Shown here: piece after piece, positions 11,601-27,064 of the stretch
Numbering within the stretch: the stretch's first letter is position 1
Layout: each line of letters starts with the position of its first letter
DNA from: Silurus meridionalis
Taxonomy: Eukaryota > Chordata > Actinopteri > Siluriformes > Siluridae
Assembly (NCBI RefSeq): GCF_014805685.1
Contig: NC_060886.1
Span: 20,558,108 to 20,622,107 of the forward strand
DNA: 64,000 bases
Direction of reading: 5' to 3'
Translations under genes and position numbers: made by a program
Notes under the pieces: model-generated
The model's input: only the letters and a program-made list of their open reading frames with translations
Database searches by the model: none
What the model was told of the DNA's origin: nothing

Positions 11601-14600
11601 TGATATTGTTATTTGTGGTGAGAGTAGGGAGCAGGTGGAGAAGAGCCTGGAGAGGTGGAGGTACGCGCTGGAGAGAAGGGAAATGAAAGTCAGTAGGAGT
11701 AAGACAGAGTACATGTGTGTGAATGAGAGGGAGGGCAGTGGAGTGGTGCGGTTGCAGGGAGAAGAAGTGGAGAAGGTGGAGGAGTTCAGGTACCTGGGGT
11801 CAACAGTGCAAAGCAATGGAGATTGTGTTAGAGAAGTGAAGGAAAGGTTGCAGGCAGGTTGGAGAAGAGTGATAGCAGGAGTGATTTGTGATAGAAGAGT
11901 GAAAGGGAAAGTTTATAGGACTGTGGTGAGACCTGCATTGAGTAAAATACAGGAGGTGGAGCTGGAGGTTGCAGAGCTGAAGATGTTGAGGTTTTTGTTG
12001 GGAATGACGACGATGGTCAGTATTTAAAATGAGTTTATTAGATTGACAGCGCATGTAGTTAGTTTTAGAAACAAGGTGAGGGAGGCGAGATTGAGATGGT
12101 TTGGACATGTGCAGAGGAGGGACATGGGGAATATCGGTAGAAGAATGCTGAGGATGGAGCCACCAGGAAGGAGAAAAAGAGGAAGACCAAGGAGGAGGTT
12201 TATGGATGTGGTGAGGAAGACATGCAGTAATGTGTTTGAAAGAGGCAGAAAGAGGACAGGGGGGTATGGAGACGGATGATTCGCTGTGGAGACCTCTAAT
12301 GGGAGAAGCCGAAAGAAGATGAAGAAGAAGAAGAAGAAAAGGTCATTCTTTAAAAAGTAATGTTGACAAATTCATATATTAGCAAAGGGAATAAACACGT
12401 TTTGAAGGTGCTGCTTTTTAAAAAAAAATCACAGACAAATTTTGAGTGTTTTAACTCCTTTCTTAGATTAAATAATTTCAATCAACTCAAATATTTGCCT
12501 CAAGTAAAGGGATTCACACACTACACACAATCTAAAAGTTATCAAAACTGTATATCTAATGATACTATCTTGACCCGAATGGCAAACTATCAAATATAAT
12601 GTTTTGTTTTTGTCCCAATTTTATAACTAATAAAAGAAAAGCCCTTAGGATACTGTATGAAAAGAACAGTGGAAAATGTTTGTTCTAGTGGAAAATAGAA
12701 AGAAAATGTCTGTCTGTTGTTTAGTTTTTAAACATCACCAAAGCCTACTACATCCACTACACAAATTCCTGACTGGAACAACCAGCTCCCTGTAGCTGCT
12801 CAAGCTGTTCATGCCATAAATCTTCAGCATGATGCATTTGCTATACCTGTTTTGAATTTCTGTGTGTGCGTGTTTGTGTGTGAACTTGTCAAGCAATGTA
12901 GAAGCACACATTCAAATCTAGCGAAAGCTATTCTTCTACAACCGTTTATCAGCCCACAGCTTTAATAAAAACAGTAATGAAATTAAATCAATAGAACATG
13001 TTATCGAAAAACAGAAAAACACTCTAACTGGGGGAAAAAAAAGAAACATAGGACTCTCTAGGAGTTGTGCTTTCTCAAAAGAACCACTAGGAGGCAGAAT
13101 GTATACAAATTGAAGTCTTAACCAGTCTGCACTCTCAACATGCTCACTCACTGCTATGTCTCTCTGTTTACACGCAGGACAAAGTACAGCTGTTTATCTC
13201 TTTTCATGTGGGACTCTCAAAACTGTTTGCAGAGTAGTTAGATACCACCAAAAAGCAGATGACAAATGCATTTTTTAAATGAAATACATAACAACAAAAT
13301 AAATACAGGCTTTTGCAGATTATCCACTATTGCACTGTGGCTGAAAGGATGTTTTCAACACAGTGTACGGCAACAGCTTGGAAAACATGACTGGTGATAG
13401 ACTGTTCTAAGCTTTTACATCCTTAATAAATGCCTAAATGTTTACTAGCTGCCAGGGGACTGCAGACTCACCTGTTACAGTTGTATCCTGTGTTTTTTCA
13501 TCCTGGGTCACCGAGAGGCTGCTGGGAGAGGTTGGGGGTGGTGGAGCCTTTCTCTTACTCCTTTTCAGAGATGATTCGGTAGATAAACTTCGACCCAGGG
13601 ATGGCACAACCTTGACAATCCAGAGAAATAACTGACTACATTCACTCAACATAGAATTAGCCAGAATGATCTGGATTATATTTATTTAAAAATGACATGA
13701 ACAGTTTTGAGTGTAGTATGCAAGTGTAGTATAAATATTGTGTGTAGTATAGAAATAAATTCACACCCCAAAGATTGTAGCACACACTAATGCTGTTGTT
13801 ATTATTATTATCTAATTGTACAGGGTGTGCACTAATATGAAATGTAAATCTAAAGAAAAGTGTAATATAAGCATTGCATACCTGGTTGCCATCAGCATGA
13901 CTGATAGTTTGAGAGTTGCCGTTGTTATGGCTGAGGTCAGAGGGCTGCATCTGTGGAGGCAGAGGGGCCCGTCTCTTCTTCGGTGTGTCGGACGGCATAG
14001 TGTTCGAGTCGTACGTTGAAGAATGGATGCTGAATGAACTCATGCTCATGGGTCTTGATTTCCTGTTGGTTGGGGATGCTGGTGCACTCACAGTTGATGC
14101 CTTTTAAATGAAAAGAAATAGCAATTTCCTGACATTTACAGTCGTGCAAATAACCAATCTCTAACACTCGAACGCGGAATGAAATGAAGTCTTGGGGCCA
14201 GTTTTTAGACTGCAAAAGGCTGAATTTGGGTAAAAGGGCGAGGATGAACACAGACCAATGAAAAAGCTCAGGGTTTGTCCATGCAAAGCTTAAAGAGCAC
14301 CCAAAATAAACACGTCCTGAACTGCTTATGCAGTGGCAAACAAATTAGCAAAAAAAAAGCTTTGGAAATGCAGCTTTCTCTCTCTGTAGACTCTATAAAT
14401 ACTGTTTTAAACAATTTAACTACTAAACAATCTACCATCTTATGATATTAAACTGTTTTATATCAGCACCCACCTGATCAGGTTTCTTCTTGCTTCCTCT
14501 TCTGAACATGCCAAACAGTCCTTTATTTTCTTTTTCTTTCTGGAGTTTGTCCTTGCCAGGTTGCATAACATCTGGTTGAAAAATTCACGTTTATATAATT

Positions 14601-17600
14601 TATTATGAAATATTTATGTTTATATTGGGGGACAGAAACTGCAAAATGCATCATTTGTTAATTGTTATTGCACTATTTTATTGCACTATTGTATGTTGTA
14701 ATCTAATCTCAGACCCTCTAGATGAGTGTTGGTGTGTTTTGATCAATTGTGCCATTCACCTAATGCAGTCAAATGCAAATAATTTTAAGCAGAAGCAGTA
14801 CATCCAGGCCACATCCAGCCCAGTGATATGTTTTATCATCCTGTATGTGCAGCCTAATATGTATATATTAAGCAGACATTGTTATAAGTATATTACATTA
14901 CAGCTCATAATGACTGTTACCTGAATGAGTTGGCGATGGAGGGAAGTCTGTTGGACTGATAACTGTTCAAAGATGTACAGAAAGGTGAGTTAATAAAATA
15001 TCAGTGACAGCCAGCTAATCCTAGAGAACATAACTCTGAAGAAGTCAATATACTTCTGTGTTCAGCTGGATTTCTAATACGCCTTTAAAATTTCTAATAA
15101 GCCTTTTATATAAGCCTTTTATATTTCTAATAAGCCTTTGTTATTGTCATTACCCCGTGTGTCTCTGGCGTAGAGCTCCCTGAGGCAGAGGTCATTGAGG
15201 GAGTTCTTCAGGTCCAAAGGCTCCTGTGAGTGGACATTCTGCAGCAGCACGGTGCTCTGCACATCAAATTCACATTTCTCACAGATCGCGGGGAGCAGCT
15301 CCTGCAGAGCGAGCTTAGGGTTCACTCGCAAAATTGTCTTCTGGGTCCTTTTATAGTTTATTACTAGACGTACAGTAGCCTGAGGGAGACATGTGTGATT
15401 CAATGAATAAAAGAGATGAAAAGAAAAGGAGAAACAAAACTTGTGGATGTTTTCATTAAATACGATCAGAAATCAATATCTTATAAAGGCATTATAAATT
15501 TAATTAAACCATGACAAGTTTCTATAATTTATTTTCAAATGCAAAAAAATAATAATGTTTGCAGAATAATACATTTTGAGGATCCCTTAAAAAGATCTGA
15601 ACTTTACCTCTGGCATTTGTGGTCCAGTTTTCTTATTCTTGTCTTCCATGCCTTTGGGCTTGAGCAGAACTTTCTCAGCCTCCAGAGTTCCAATAAGAGC
15701 ATTGGGCTTGAATTTAATGTGGTTCTTGTTGGCAGAGACCAGCTCAATAGTGTGGCCTGATGGGTTGAGGTGGTACTTTGCACACAGCATAACGAGCAAG
15801 TCAATCATAGGCTTACTGTAAAAAACCACAGATTAGACTTTTATACACACATACACTTCTTATCTTTATAGTTTTACATTATCTCCACTGGATGGAGCTC
15901 TTGTGGAGGCAATGGTCTAGTGTTAAAATGAAGCTGCACCTCTTCACTTTCTTACATTATTATCTTTTTTTTTAATTTAAACATCAATAGTGGATTCTTT
16001 TTATTATTCCATGCAAAACACAATAATTGACCAACATAATAAAACTAAGAGACATTCAAAACTAAGGAGTTATGCATATAGCCAAAATTCTGAAATCTTT
16101 TTTCCTAACAATGACAGTGTTCTCACACAGGTCTGAGACAAAACTTCAAGTAAAATGTAAACATAATGTCGTTTTAAAGGTCATGTGGTCAACATGGCTG
16201 CTTGAATTAACAACAAGTAAATAAAGGCATTGTGCATTTGATACTCCAAACACTGTGCGCGTCAGCAAAAAGATGTTTAGCACACACGGTGTATTCATTT
16301 GCATGCAAAATGTCATACTAGTTGAAATAATCAAATTTTATGAAGCCTCTGGGTTTTAACCAAAAAACAGTCCTGTTTCTCTCAGGTTCAATCTTCTAAA
16401 CTTTAAACATTGTTGAAGCCCTTACACTTACAATACATTCCTCACTCTTACAGATGCCCATCTTATATACATATTAGTTGCAGATTATACTTTGAAATAA
16501 ATGCTTTGAATCATTAGCTGAGTTTAAGCAGCTAGCATGTAAGCAAAGTCAGCAATTTATGCTGCAAATAAGCTGTAGTATGTATGTATGGATGCTGCAT
16601 ACACTCCTATGAAGTGGAGGAATGTTTCTGCCATACAGGAGCATACTGAGTGTGGAAAATCCTTTAGTGACACAGAATGAGCAACATGATGCTTTCCAAC
16701 TGCTGCTGGAATGCCAGAATCTGAGAAGCTTTTGGAAATATACAGCAGCTACAGTTAAATCCTGAGGAAGAAAAGGTTGGGGACACTGCTAGCATCCCGG
16801 CAGAAAAGATGGGAAAGAATTTGATGCTTAATCCACCTAAACTGAACGTTTTTTCAGTTTGAGCCTAACAAGAGCAACAACATTTTAGTTCATTTGGTTT
16901 AATTAAAAACATGTTTTGCTCTTTGCTTAATTCGATTTTTTTGCAATGCAGAGAACTAAACCAAGACAACAGCACCATCAGTTGGCAAAAGAGAAAGCAG
17001 CACGTAGCTAATGAACGTTGATCACTTCGGAGAAGAAGATTAAAACAAAACAAAAGAAGATACTGAATTTTGATGGCTAAATTGCTGTAGTGTAAAAGGA
17101 ACCCATTGACCTCTAGACCTGAATCTGTTTGAAACCCGCTTTCATTTTCCAGCCTTTCCTTGGTGTAGCACCACCCATGTGACTCAGAAAAGGGAGCAAT
17201 TTCAGCTGTTTTAACACTGATGTAATGCACTGGTGACCTTAATGATCTCACTTATGTCTTTACAACTAAACTTCAATGAAGAATGCTTGGGAATATAAAT
17301 ATAGGGATTATATACAGTATAGGTGGGTCAGTGTTTAGCTTAAGCAAGACAATTAATGAAATTATTCTCCATACTGACTCCAAAATTGATCAGAATTTGA
17401 GATTAAAGACCCAATAAATATTGCATTAAATATTACAAACTGGCAAAAAGTATTAACTTCTCTCTAGTTGACTTTGGTAATGAACTTAGAACATGGTTCA
17501 GTTTACTGCAGTTCAAAAAAGTAATCAAAGTTATATGTATGATATAGAAGACTATATAGCACATTTTAAGGAAAAGGTAGCTAAGAGTTAACAACATTCG

Positions 17601-20600
17601 GTCACACAGGATACAGTCTCGCAGCTCCTTCTTAAGCAGCTCCTTATTGACAGTGTGTCATAAAGTATGTGTGTATTGTTACAATGTGCAAGACAAACAC
17701 AAAGCTCATATCATTATTCATGGTTGCCAAGTTCATAAAAAATTCAAAAATATGGATATCAAGATATATAGCTATAGAGTTGTTCTTACATTATACTGTA
17801 TACTGTATTGTGGAAAAACTATAAATTTTTCATCAATATAACATCAGATTTGGCTTAAAATATGAAACCTAAAAGAAAAGAAGTGAAGCCAGTTTCACAA
17901 TATGCACCTTTACCTGGAATGTACAAATCACTGTGGCCTCTTAAAAAATGTTTTAGCTGTATTGTGTGGAAAATGTCTGTTACTTAATATTAATTTCTTA
18001 TTTATACTGAACTGAAGTTATATTACACATACAACCATGCTGTGATATAGATACTCGCATGTCTGCAATTTCCTGCAGCACCAGACCTGTGGTTCTGTAC
18101 CTATGTACCTATACTTTTAATTGTATTTACCTATACTTTTAATTTATGTGAATGCATTATCTTAAGATTTGCTCATTTGCATTACCTTGGAGATTCCTTT
18201 TGAAATGAGCTTCTATTTGTGCTTGTGCAGTTCTTATTTTCAACCACTAGGTTTACTAATAATTTTACAGTATGTGGGGCAATGAACAGGATGATCTGTT
18301 CGCTCAACGTCTTAAAAAGCCAAATATAAGACTTAAATAAAATTTACCTTATTGATCACTCAAAAGTAGTAAAATTGAGCACCTTCTAGCTGTGAATTCT
18401 ACTCATGTAGAACGAGCTGCTAATGAAAGCACTTCTCTGGCAGCAGTTGAGTTTCATAACTATTGCAATTAGCTCATAGATCTGTGTTACAAAAGAATGA
18501 CTCCTTCATTACAAGCTGCCACCGAGAAAATGATTAAGTATCTGTTATTAATAACTACCGTAATTGCTTTAGTTCCCCAATGTATCCTATGTGTTTTAAA
18601 CCTAACTTTTGGAATACAAAAGACAGCCCATCGACAATCTGTACAGGACTGTCATTGAAGTTTATGCTTGCTTGTAGAACATGTGATTGACTGAGAGTAA
18701 AGTCCATTAGGAAGGACACTTCTTATTGCAAAACTTGTGTGCACATACATGCATATGTAGCATTGCATCAGAGTGACTACTAATTGCAGCATGTTATATT
18801 CTTACCCTTTTATGTGGTCTCTTTAAATGCAAAAATGGCAGTCTTTCCTGTCAGAGGATTATTTGGCTATAAATATTCAATTTTACTCCATATGTCATCC
18901 AAATCCTTCTCTGTTCATCAAAAAATGAACAGAATACCTTCTATAGCTAGGGTATCACTATTTGTGTTTATTTTTACTGTATAATATACCATTGGGCTAT
19001 GAATTCCTTATACTATATATATATTAAGTTGTCTGGAAGGCCATGGATTGAGAGGGTTAGGGTTAGAATACAAATATAAATTGAAAATTTATAAATTGAA
19101 AATACAAATATAAATTGATTGGTTTAATATTGGTGACAATCATTTTTTAGCATATTTTTATAAAAGAAATGTGAACAATGTGAAGAGGAAATCAGCATCA
19201 CTTAAGTCTAGTTGATAAATACATTCTTAAGACTACAAATTTTTATAGAAGCACTTCATAAAGCACATCAAGCAGCACCTGACTAATCATCCGCATAAAT
19301 CATCCACTTATTATCAGAGAAAACACTTTATCAGTGACAAACCATTTAAAGATATAAGGTCAGAAGTAATGAGAACCTGATCTTGAGGAGAAACTGATCA
19401 GCTCCACAGCACTACTGAATCTTCTGACATATTTTCAAGTGGCAGTCCCAGTACCCCGCTTATGACCATTCTCTGGTCTGAGTTAAATTCAAGCCTTGAG
19501 AACTTTACTAACAAAAGGTCTGAACTCAAATCCTGTACTGTCTCACTTCTGTAAATTTCTCACACAAGTCCCATGCAAATGCTGTACTGTCTTTGAGGTT
19601 GCATTGGGCTTCAGGGGAAATTAAAATACAGGAGTGCTGGATTGACTCACCTGGCATGGACCATTGTGGTCTTCTCCACTCCCTCAGGCAGCACAACTGT
19701 CAGTAACAGTTCTTTCTCCAGCATGTTTTCCTCCTGTTCCATGGTAGTGTGTGTTACTGCAGGGGCACGAGAAGACACCACTGCTGGAGGAAGAGGGGCC
19801 TTGTTTTTAGATGACCTCCTACAAAAGACAGAGCTAATGTTTAGGGCTGCAACAACTAATCGATAAAACCTAAAATAATCAATAACAAAATTCCTTGTCA
19901 ATGAATTGCGTTATCGATTAGTTGGGCTGCTCAAGTTACAGGTTAGTGTGATGGCAAGATAACACAGCCGCTTGCGAAATAGCGAAGAGAACAGGGTCAA
20001 CCGGCAGCAGGAAAAGTGTACGTCCCAAGTCACAGATGAAGGTGAAACATCAGCAAAAACTGTATATCCTTATCGTGTAAAAACTGTATATCCTTATCGT
20101 GTAAAAATGGTTCGTGATTCACTGCGGCTTTACTATGTCCTAATAAATGTTTTCAATGTTTGTATATTTCATTTATGCATAGATTATTTAATTATTATAC
20201 AAAATCATATTATTATATATTCTAAATGCTTATATCTATTTTTTAAACAAAAAATGTCAACACAATGTTATATTATATTTTATATAAATATTTTTAAGCA
20301 TGGTGGTCAACTTGCCATCTGCAATTATTATTAAAAATAATACAAATGTTGATTTACACAAATTGATTCACTTTACATACTCAAATGCTGTTATGTTTTT
20401 TTTGGTTTTGTTTTTTTTACAGAAAGAAACAACCCAGCATGAGCGAATTTGTTCAAAGGAGAAATCCCCAATGCACACCTCAACAAGCAGCCACTATAAG
20501 CTTTAAAAAATTTACAAATGAAAGATATTTAAACTCAAAATGTGGCCTTTGCATTTTTAAGTGCACTTTCATAAATAAATATGCTGAACTGCAGATTTTA

Positions 20601-23600
20601 TATATCTATAATAAGCAAAACATACTTTTTTTATATCCAATTAATCGATTATAATGTGATTGCTAATAATGTGATTTTGGCCTGAGATACACAAGAGTAT
20701 AGACACTGCTCTGATTATTTCAATACACATCTCTTGTGTCTTGGCTAAAAGCAATTATTAAGTGTGTTTAATCTATTATATCGTATGGAACTGAACTTAT
20801 GCAGCGGTCTGGCCTCTGATGATGAATGATCAAGTACTTGACTGGACTCCACCACTGAGCTAAGCATTTGTGGACAGTAAGAGAATATATCACACACAAT
20901 GTTTTCATCTTTAGATCATTTTGCTTTAAATTGGGATCTCCATCAATTAAGGGTAGTACTCATATTTTATATAACCTTAATACTGAAATACTTTGTGAGG
21001 TCCAAATACAGTACAAATATAATTCAAACTCATGCAGAGAGGCCCCTCAAAATATACACATACCAACATTACATGTATACAATATTGATAGTATGTATGT
21101 TTAAGTCATGCTTCAAGATCAAACTCATGGGAAAGTGTCACATAGAACACCATTTCAATGAACAATGAACAGCATATGGTATAGCTTAGATTTGATTTAT
21201 AGACTGCAGAGCAGTGTTGGGCAATAACGCGTTACTGTAACGCAGTTACTTTTGACAGTTACTAATACTGTAATGCATTACTTTTAAAATAAAGTAACTC
21301 CGTTACCGTATGGTTCGTTGACCGTTACTTTTATAAATGAATTTTGGCTGAAGTGTAGCCTACAGTCTAACCTGTTTACAGCAGCGACGCATTGTACGAT
21401 TGGTGGATGAACCACTGTTAACACACAGAAGACTCACTGTGGGCATGTCTCTGTTTATTCAGGTCTGTGCGGCAGTAACGGCGAGTCAAGGCGAGAGCAA
21501 GACGAGTTTCTCAAAGTGAAAATATGTTCATTATTTCAGTTTAGTTGAGCATAAAAACAACAACTTTTTAGTCAAATGTAAGCTGTGTCTTTCTGGTTTG
21601 AAGGTCGAATCTACTGCGATAGCAGCACCTTGAGAAACTCCATGCCTCGACGAAGCTAGAAGCTAGAAGCTAACCCGGTGTTGTGTTCTACATTGTTGAT
21701 AGTTTTCATACTTAAGCTGTGAAAGGAACATTTTTAAGAGCTTAACACAACAGCATTTATGATGCAGAAGCCATTTTTGATTGTGAATATATTATTCAGC
21801 TTGTTTTGATATTCATTTCAAAAATCCTTGTGATATATTCAGTTTGTGCTGGTCTGACTTTAATAAAATAGTGTATTAAAATTACTTTTTGTTTAAGTCA
21901 GTTTTGTGTTTGTATAGACCATAACGCATAAAAGGGCATTAATGGGAACGTTAAAGAACATTCTTTAAAAACTAAAAAGTTACTTTTAACAGTAACGCAT
22001 TACTTTTTGGTGTAAGTAATCAACTAAGTAATTGAAACTAGCAAAACACTGTTGCAGAGTTTGTATTTTTTGAAAAAATGTAAACAATCTGCAGCACATT
22101 CACGCTTCAGTAACTGGGTTAACTTAAACTGCTGCTAAAATAAGTAGCAAGTTCTTGTATTAGTTATGCTCAGCTTTTGTATTGGTCAGTCTTTCTGTTT
22201 GGTGCAACACTGAAATGTATTTTGTATGTGTCAACAGGCCATGTGACTGAGAGCAAGCCGGTAATTCCAGGAAACAAAAGATATTATTTACACATTGCTA
22301 CAACTTGATATACACAATCAATTCAAATGTCATCTACATGACTAATCGCAAATCTAGACTCCTTTCTCTGTAGAGCTTTTTGGCTTATTACAGAAAACAG
22401 TCTGATCTGAATAAACTCTGGGTGAAATGGGCTGTAAGTGATCTTTTATTTAAGACCCAAAGCCCAAAGCACTATTAAATGAAAAAGCCTGGCTCCACCT
22501 TACAAACAAGTTACAAGACATTTGAATGAAGTGATTTATTTAGGAGGATGAAGAAGAAAAAAAATGGGGCAGTTGATGAAAGCACAACAAATAAGATCCA
22601 TGCTAACTTCTTTAAGACCATACTTATGATAAACCCAGCTATTTAACACAACACTGGATTATAGAATACTCTGTGTTACTGTTGAAATATTTAGTTTAAA
22701 GGTTGAACAATGCAGACTTTATCTGTCAGTGGGGACCAGAGGAGTTGGTTGATATGCCTGAATAATCTAAACATGACAAAAGAGCAACTGGACATGTAGC
22801 ATATAGATATAACTCAAATTCCAAAGAAACATCTGCTGATCTGCTAACTCCAGCGTGCTATATATTATTTTAATGACATGACTGTGATCTGATTTAGTGG
22901 AATCCCTGTAGAGTCCTTCACTGAGAAGTAAATATCCTCCTGCTGGGGACAGAAAGCTCCAGAACATGTATATGTTTGGGCTTCAAGTTATCTTTAATTT
23001 GACTAAAAGTGAGAAAAAAAGTAAGCCAAAGCAAACACGTGATTTTTGTAGGAGTATAAGAGCAGAACATTAGATTTCATTTCAACCTTTAGACAGGAAA
23101 CTTATGGAACAAGTAGATTTGCTGTGTTCAAGATACAAAGACTCGCAGTGCTGCACATCTGCTTTATTTCCACGCATCTATTTTAGGAAACTTAAATACA
23201 AACATAAATTAGGCATGATGAATGTCTTCAGCAGCTAGTCACAGTACAATAACAATGTTTTAACTGCAGGAAGACAAACTGGTTTGACTTCTAAACCAGG
23301 ACATCAACTAAAAGTTGCTTTGGTTGTATATTAGGCTGTGCCAATATTCTACTGAAATTACGAGCTGGGTTTTCTGTGTAATAAATCTTCCTTGTTCTTT
23401 TGAACAAATTCAGTCATGTCTATCCTCTATCAGATTTGTTCGATGATGAAACTCTAAACCTGGATGTTCAAATTTAATTACTTTTTCTTTTGTGTGTGTT
23501 TTTTAGCTTTCAGGAGACGAATAACTAGAAACAAATTACTTTTGGAATAAAGTCCAATCTAGGCATTTGGATCTTAGAAGCATTAACAATAAAAAGAATA

Positions 23601-23641
23601 CATAAACCATTTTAATTGTCTTCAGTTCTAAAAATGTACTA

Positions 23642-23711
<70 letters not shown>

Positions 23712-25884
23712 TAACTCCTCAGATCATAACCGCGTGGGCGTGTCAGTTCACATACTGATTAGCAGCGGCGTCTCCCTGGCAATGTAAACAAGTTGGGAAC
23801 AGTGCTAACAAGTAAAAATGACAAAGCAAAGTTTCCACAGTGTGAATCATTGCATGGTGTGTATGGCATTTTGTCCAGATTTCTAGTGAAATGGTACTCA
23901 TAAAACAGCGAAATTAGGTAAGCCTGTGGCTTGTATGCTCTTTACTGCCATGCTAATTAAGAAAGCTGTAAGTATAAGAGTGGGCATAGGACATCTGTTT
24001 TAGTAAAATAATTTAAAATTAGCTTTTTATGTTGCCTAATATACTTTGCTACACTAAAAATGCTACAAATTCAGCAGATGCTTAATTCTGATTGTAACTG
24101 TGGTACACCTAAGGAGGATCATAAATCTTCTCCCTTTTTTACACCCTCACACAGTTCAACACTGCCCTACTGAGAGCGTCCAGAGTGGCTGCATTACTGT
24201 CTGTTTTGGCAGCTGAACTGCCACAAATGACCAAGCCCTGCAAAATGTGGTATTACAGCTAAATGAAATACAGTCAGGGACGTTTCCATCTAGTAGGAGC
24301 CTTCAAACTAGGCGGTGCAATCAAAGACAAACAAGTTGAGCAACAATTTTTATTTTCAGGCCATCAAACAACTAAATAACTGTGTGCTACTTTAAGAATG
24401 TTAAATGTTATCTAATTTCTCACTGTATCACTGTATTCTAAATACTTACTGTTAAACTCTACTGCTCTTTTGACTGTATGGACTCATCATCAGTTGCTCT
24501 CTAAGAAAATACTGCATACATTCACACTGTAATATTGTATTCTATACTCTATTTGTATTCACTGAAATGATCTCTTCTCGTCTCTTAAATGCTACTGGCA
24601 TACTGGGCATGTGACAAATAAAATGATTATTTTATAGTTGTATAGTTTTTTAATAATAAAACGATTCTAATTATACTAAAGGATCAACAACAAAAAAAAA
24701 TCGGCAAATAAATAAGTACATCTACAAAATATTAAACATATTAATTAAACACTGTCTAAATTTGTCAGCAATAATGATTCTAAAAAGAGGTTACGATGGC
24801 GCAATTTCTGCGGTCTTATTGGCTGAACACGTGCTCAAACACAGGTTCATTCTGTAAAGTTCCAAAGAGCCACAGTTTTGACAAATCCTCACCCTCTTTA
24901 CTGCAAAACTGGCATTAAACTGAAATGACGTACACTATTAATTTAGCTAAAATAATACCCTCCCCTCAAACGCCCGCACGCAACTGCTGCCATTAATAAA
25001 CGTCAAATAACAATCATAGAGCAGAGATGATTGCACTCATGTGAGTCAAAGAGACTCTGTGGACTGATGAAAAGTGATCGAGACTTTGGATGATAAATGT
25101 TTACTTTGAAAAATACCTCTGAAAGACATAGAAGCTTCCCGGTAGTGCTTGGTAAATGAGTTCAGTTTGCTCAGTGAAAGAGCTCTGTTTACCCCTCTGG
25201 CTCTAATATTCAGACAGGCATTTAAGTGCAATACACATGTGATGGGGCACCTCACACAAAGCCCTATTTGCACACAGTGGCATTGTGCTTTTTCAACACC
25301 TGACATGTTCCAGCCTGATGTGCCGGAGGCCTGCTCCTGCTCCAACTGGCTAACACCAAGATTTGATCACTGCACACTCATTCATCACCGACACACCTAA
25401 TTTCAGAGCAATCCTAACCGAAAATTGGCATTAACACTCTGATGGGAAAAAAAAACAATGCCATGAGACAAATAGTTTTCTCACACTTTTTCCTCATTAG
25501 ATTTATTGACATTTCAAGAACTTGTGAAGAACTATTGTATGACTGATACTCACTGAGTACAATAAGTTGTACAGTCAGTATAAAAAGGATGTTTCCCTTT
25601 GCCCACAAGTGCTTGAGTACTTCTTGCCGTTACACAGAATGTACCAATGCCAACTAAGCTCGTCGCACACAGTGCCACAGTAACATATGGTAACAGATGT
25701 TTGGTGGGCATTGGGCCTGCTTTGTTTCAGAAACACCTGGTGCTGGAAGAAGTATGCAGCACAGCTGTAGATAGTTTGCATGCCCTTAAAAGAAGGGCTC
25801 AGGAGCCAAGACCGCATGCAGAAAGCTGCTAAGAGCATGCAGCGTTCAAACACCTATAAACGCAACAAACAAGTACTAATGATT

Positions 25885-25966
<82 letters not shown>

Positions 25967-26972
25967 CGGTATATTCCTGAGTCTATTCCTGAAATAAGCT
26001 CAGCCCTAATGAATTAAAAAGAAAAGAAGCGACACAACAGTATAAGCCAGAATACTGGTGAACACACAAATCAGACGTTTATTGCTTTATTGCTTCTGGA
26101 ACTGAATAGGAGTTTACCAACAAAACAATCATTTTGCAGGATCAAAAAAATTTCACATAAATTCTACAAGTGAGCTGTAAAATGCTCTATATTCCTTTAA
26201 GAAAGGAGAGACAGGTTCACTCTCAGGTCAAAAACCATTAAGTTATGCTACATAGGGTTATGTGCTATTTGCATAGCAAATATCATGTGATGAGGCAGAA
26301 ATGTACTCTCAGAGATTAATATGATCCAGGCCTCACCATAGCATATACCTTTAGTTATTCCACTTGTGCTACTGTTTCTGCATTTGGAACTAGTCACCAC
26401 TGTTAATCACCCATGAATGGTGGAATAATGCATGATTTTCATGTCTCCACTAGCCCTTAAAATCACTGATAATGGTTTCATTCATCAGGAATGGAAAAAG
26501 CCCTTACATTCCATTTATTAGGTTAAATTACTTCCTCTATTCATCAACTGAAGCATGCATCCAGTAAGACGGATCTGATTTTAGCCACTAGCCGTGAGGA
26601 ACAGGGCAACCCGCCCATTTTCAACAACATTAATAAAGTAGGAGAGGACTGAGGGAGGCTAAGGAGTGACTACCGTGATCCTGATTAATGTTTTTATTAC
26701 TTACTCAGCAAAGATGACTTGACTTTTCACATCTTGTGTAAATATACATTAATTAAAATTCATGAAATCCAGACCAGCATAAGGTATCTAAGGTCAAATA
26801 TTGAAAGCAGGCAACAATAGATCTTGTGTGGATTCCATACATTCCAGCTCACATTATTACAGCTGGTACGTTAGAAATACTGTTAGAAATCAATACCGTT
26901 ACATCATGCCATTGTAGAAAACTTTGAAAAAGCAAAAAGCTAAATTTAAATAAAAAATATTTTACTTTTCGA

Positions 26973-27064
<92 letters not shown>

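Larger units (their letters stand above)
5289..13471 (-). other. cobll1: cobll1 intron 8 (8.2 kb)
   Basis: The donor is GTGAGT at 13471-13466 and the acceptor is at 5289. The intron contains two SINEs, a Tc1-like remnant and an RTE-like LINE, listed separately. The stretches 5289-7500, 8230-9020 and 12350-13470 hold no gene or repeat I recognise. Confidence 0.7.

Noticed and set aside
10526..12279. Four plus-strand frames resembling a host enzyme
   Set aside because: They are consecutive broken pieces of one LINE reverse transcriptase, not a host gene; the frames at 45056-46717 are the same for the second copy.
14921..14955. 35-nt version of cobll1 exon 5 using acceptor gttatcag
   Set aside because: It would enter exon 6 out of frame; the acceptor 7 nt upstream keeps phase 1 on both sides.
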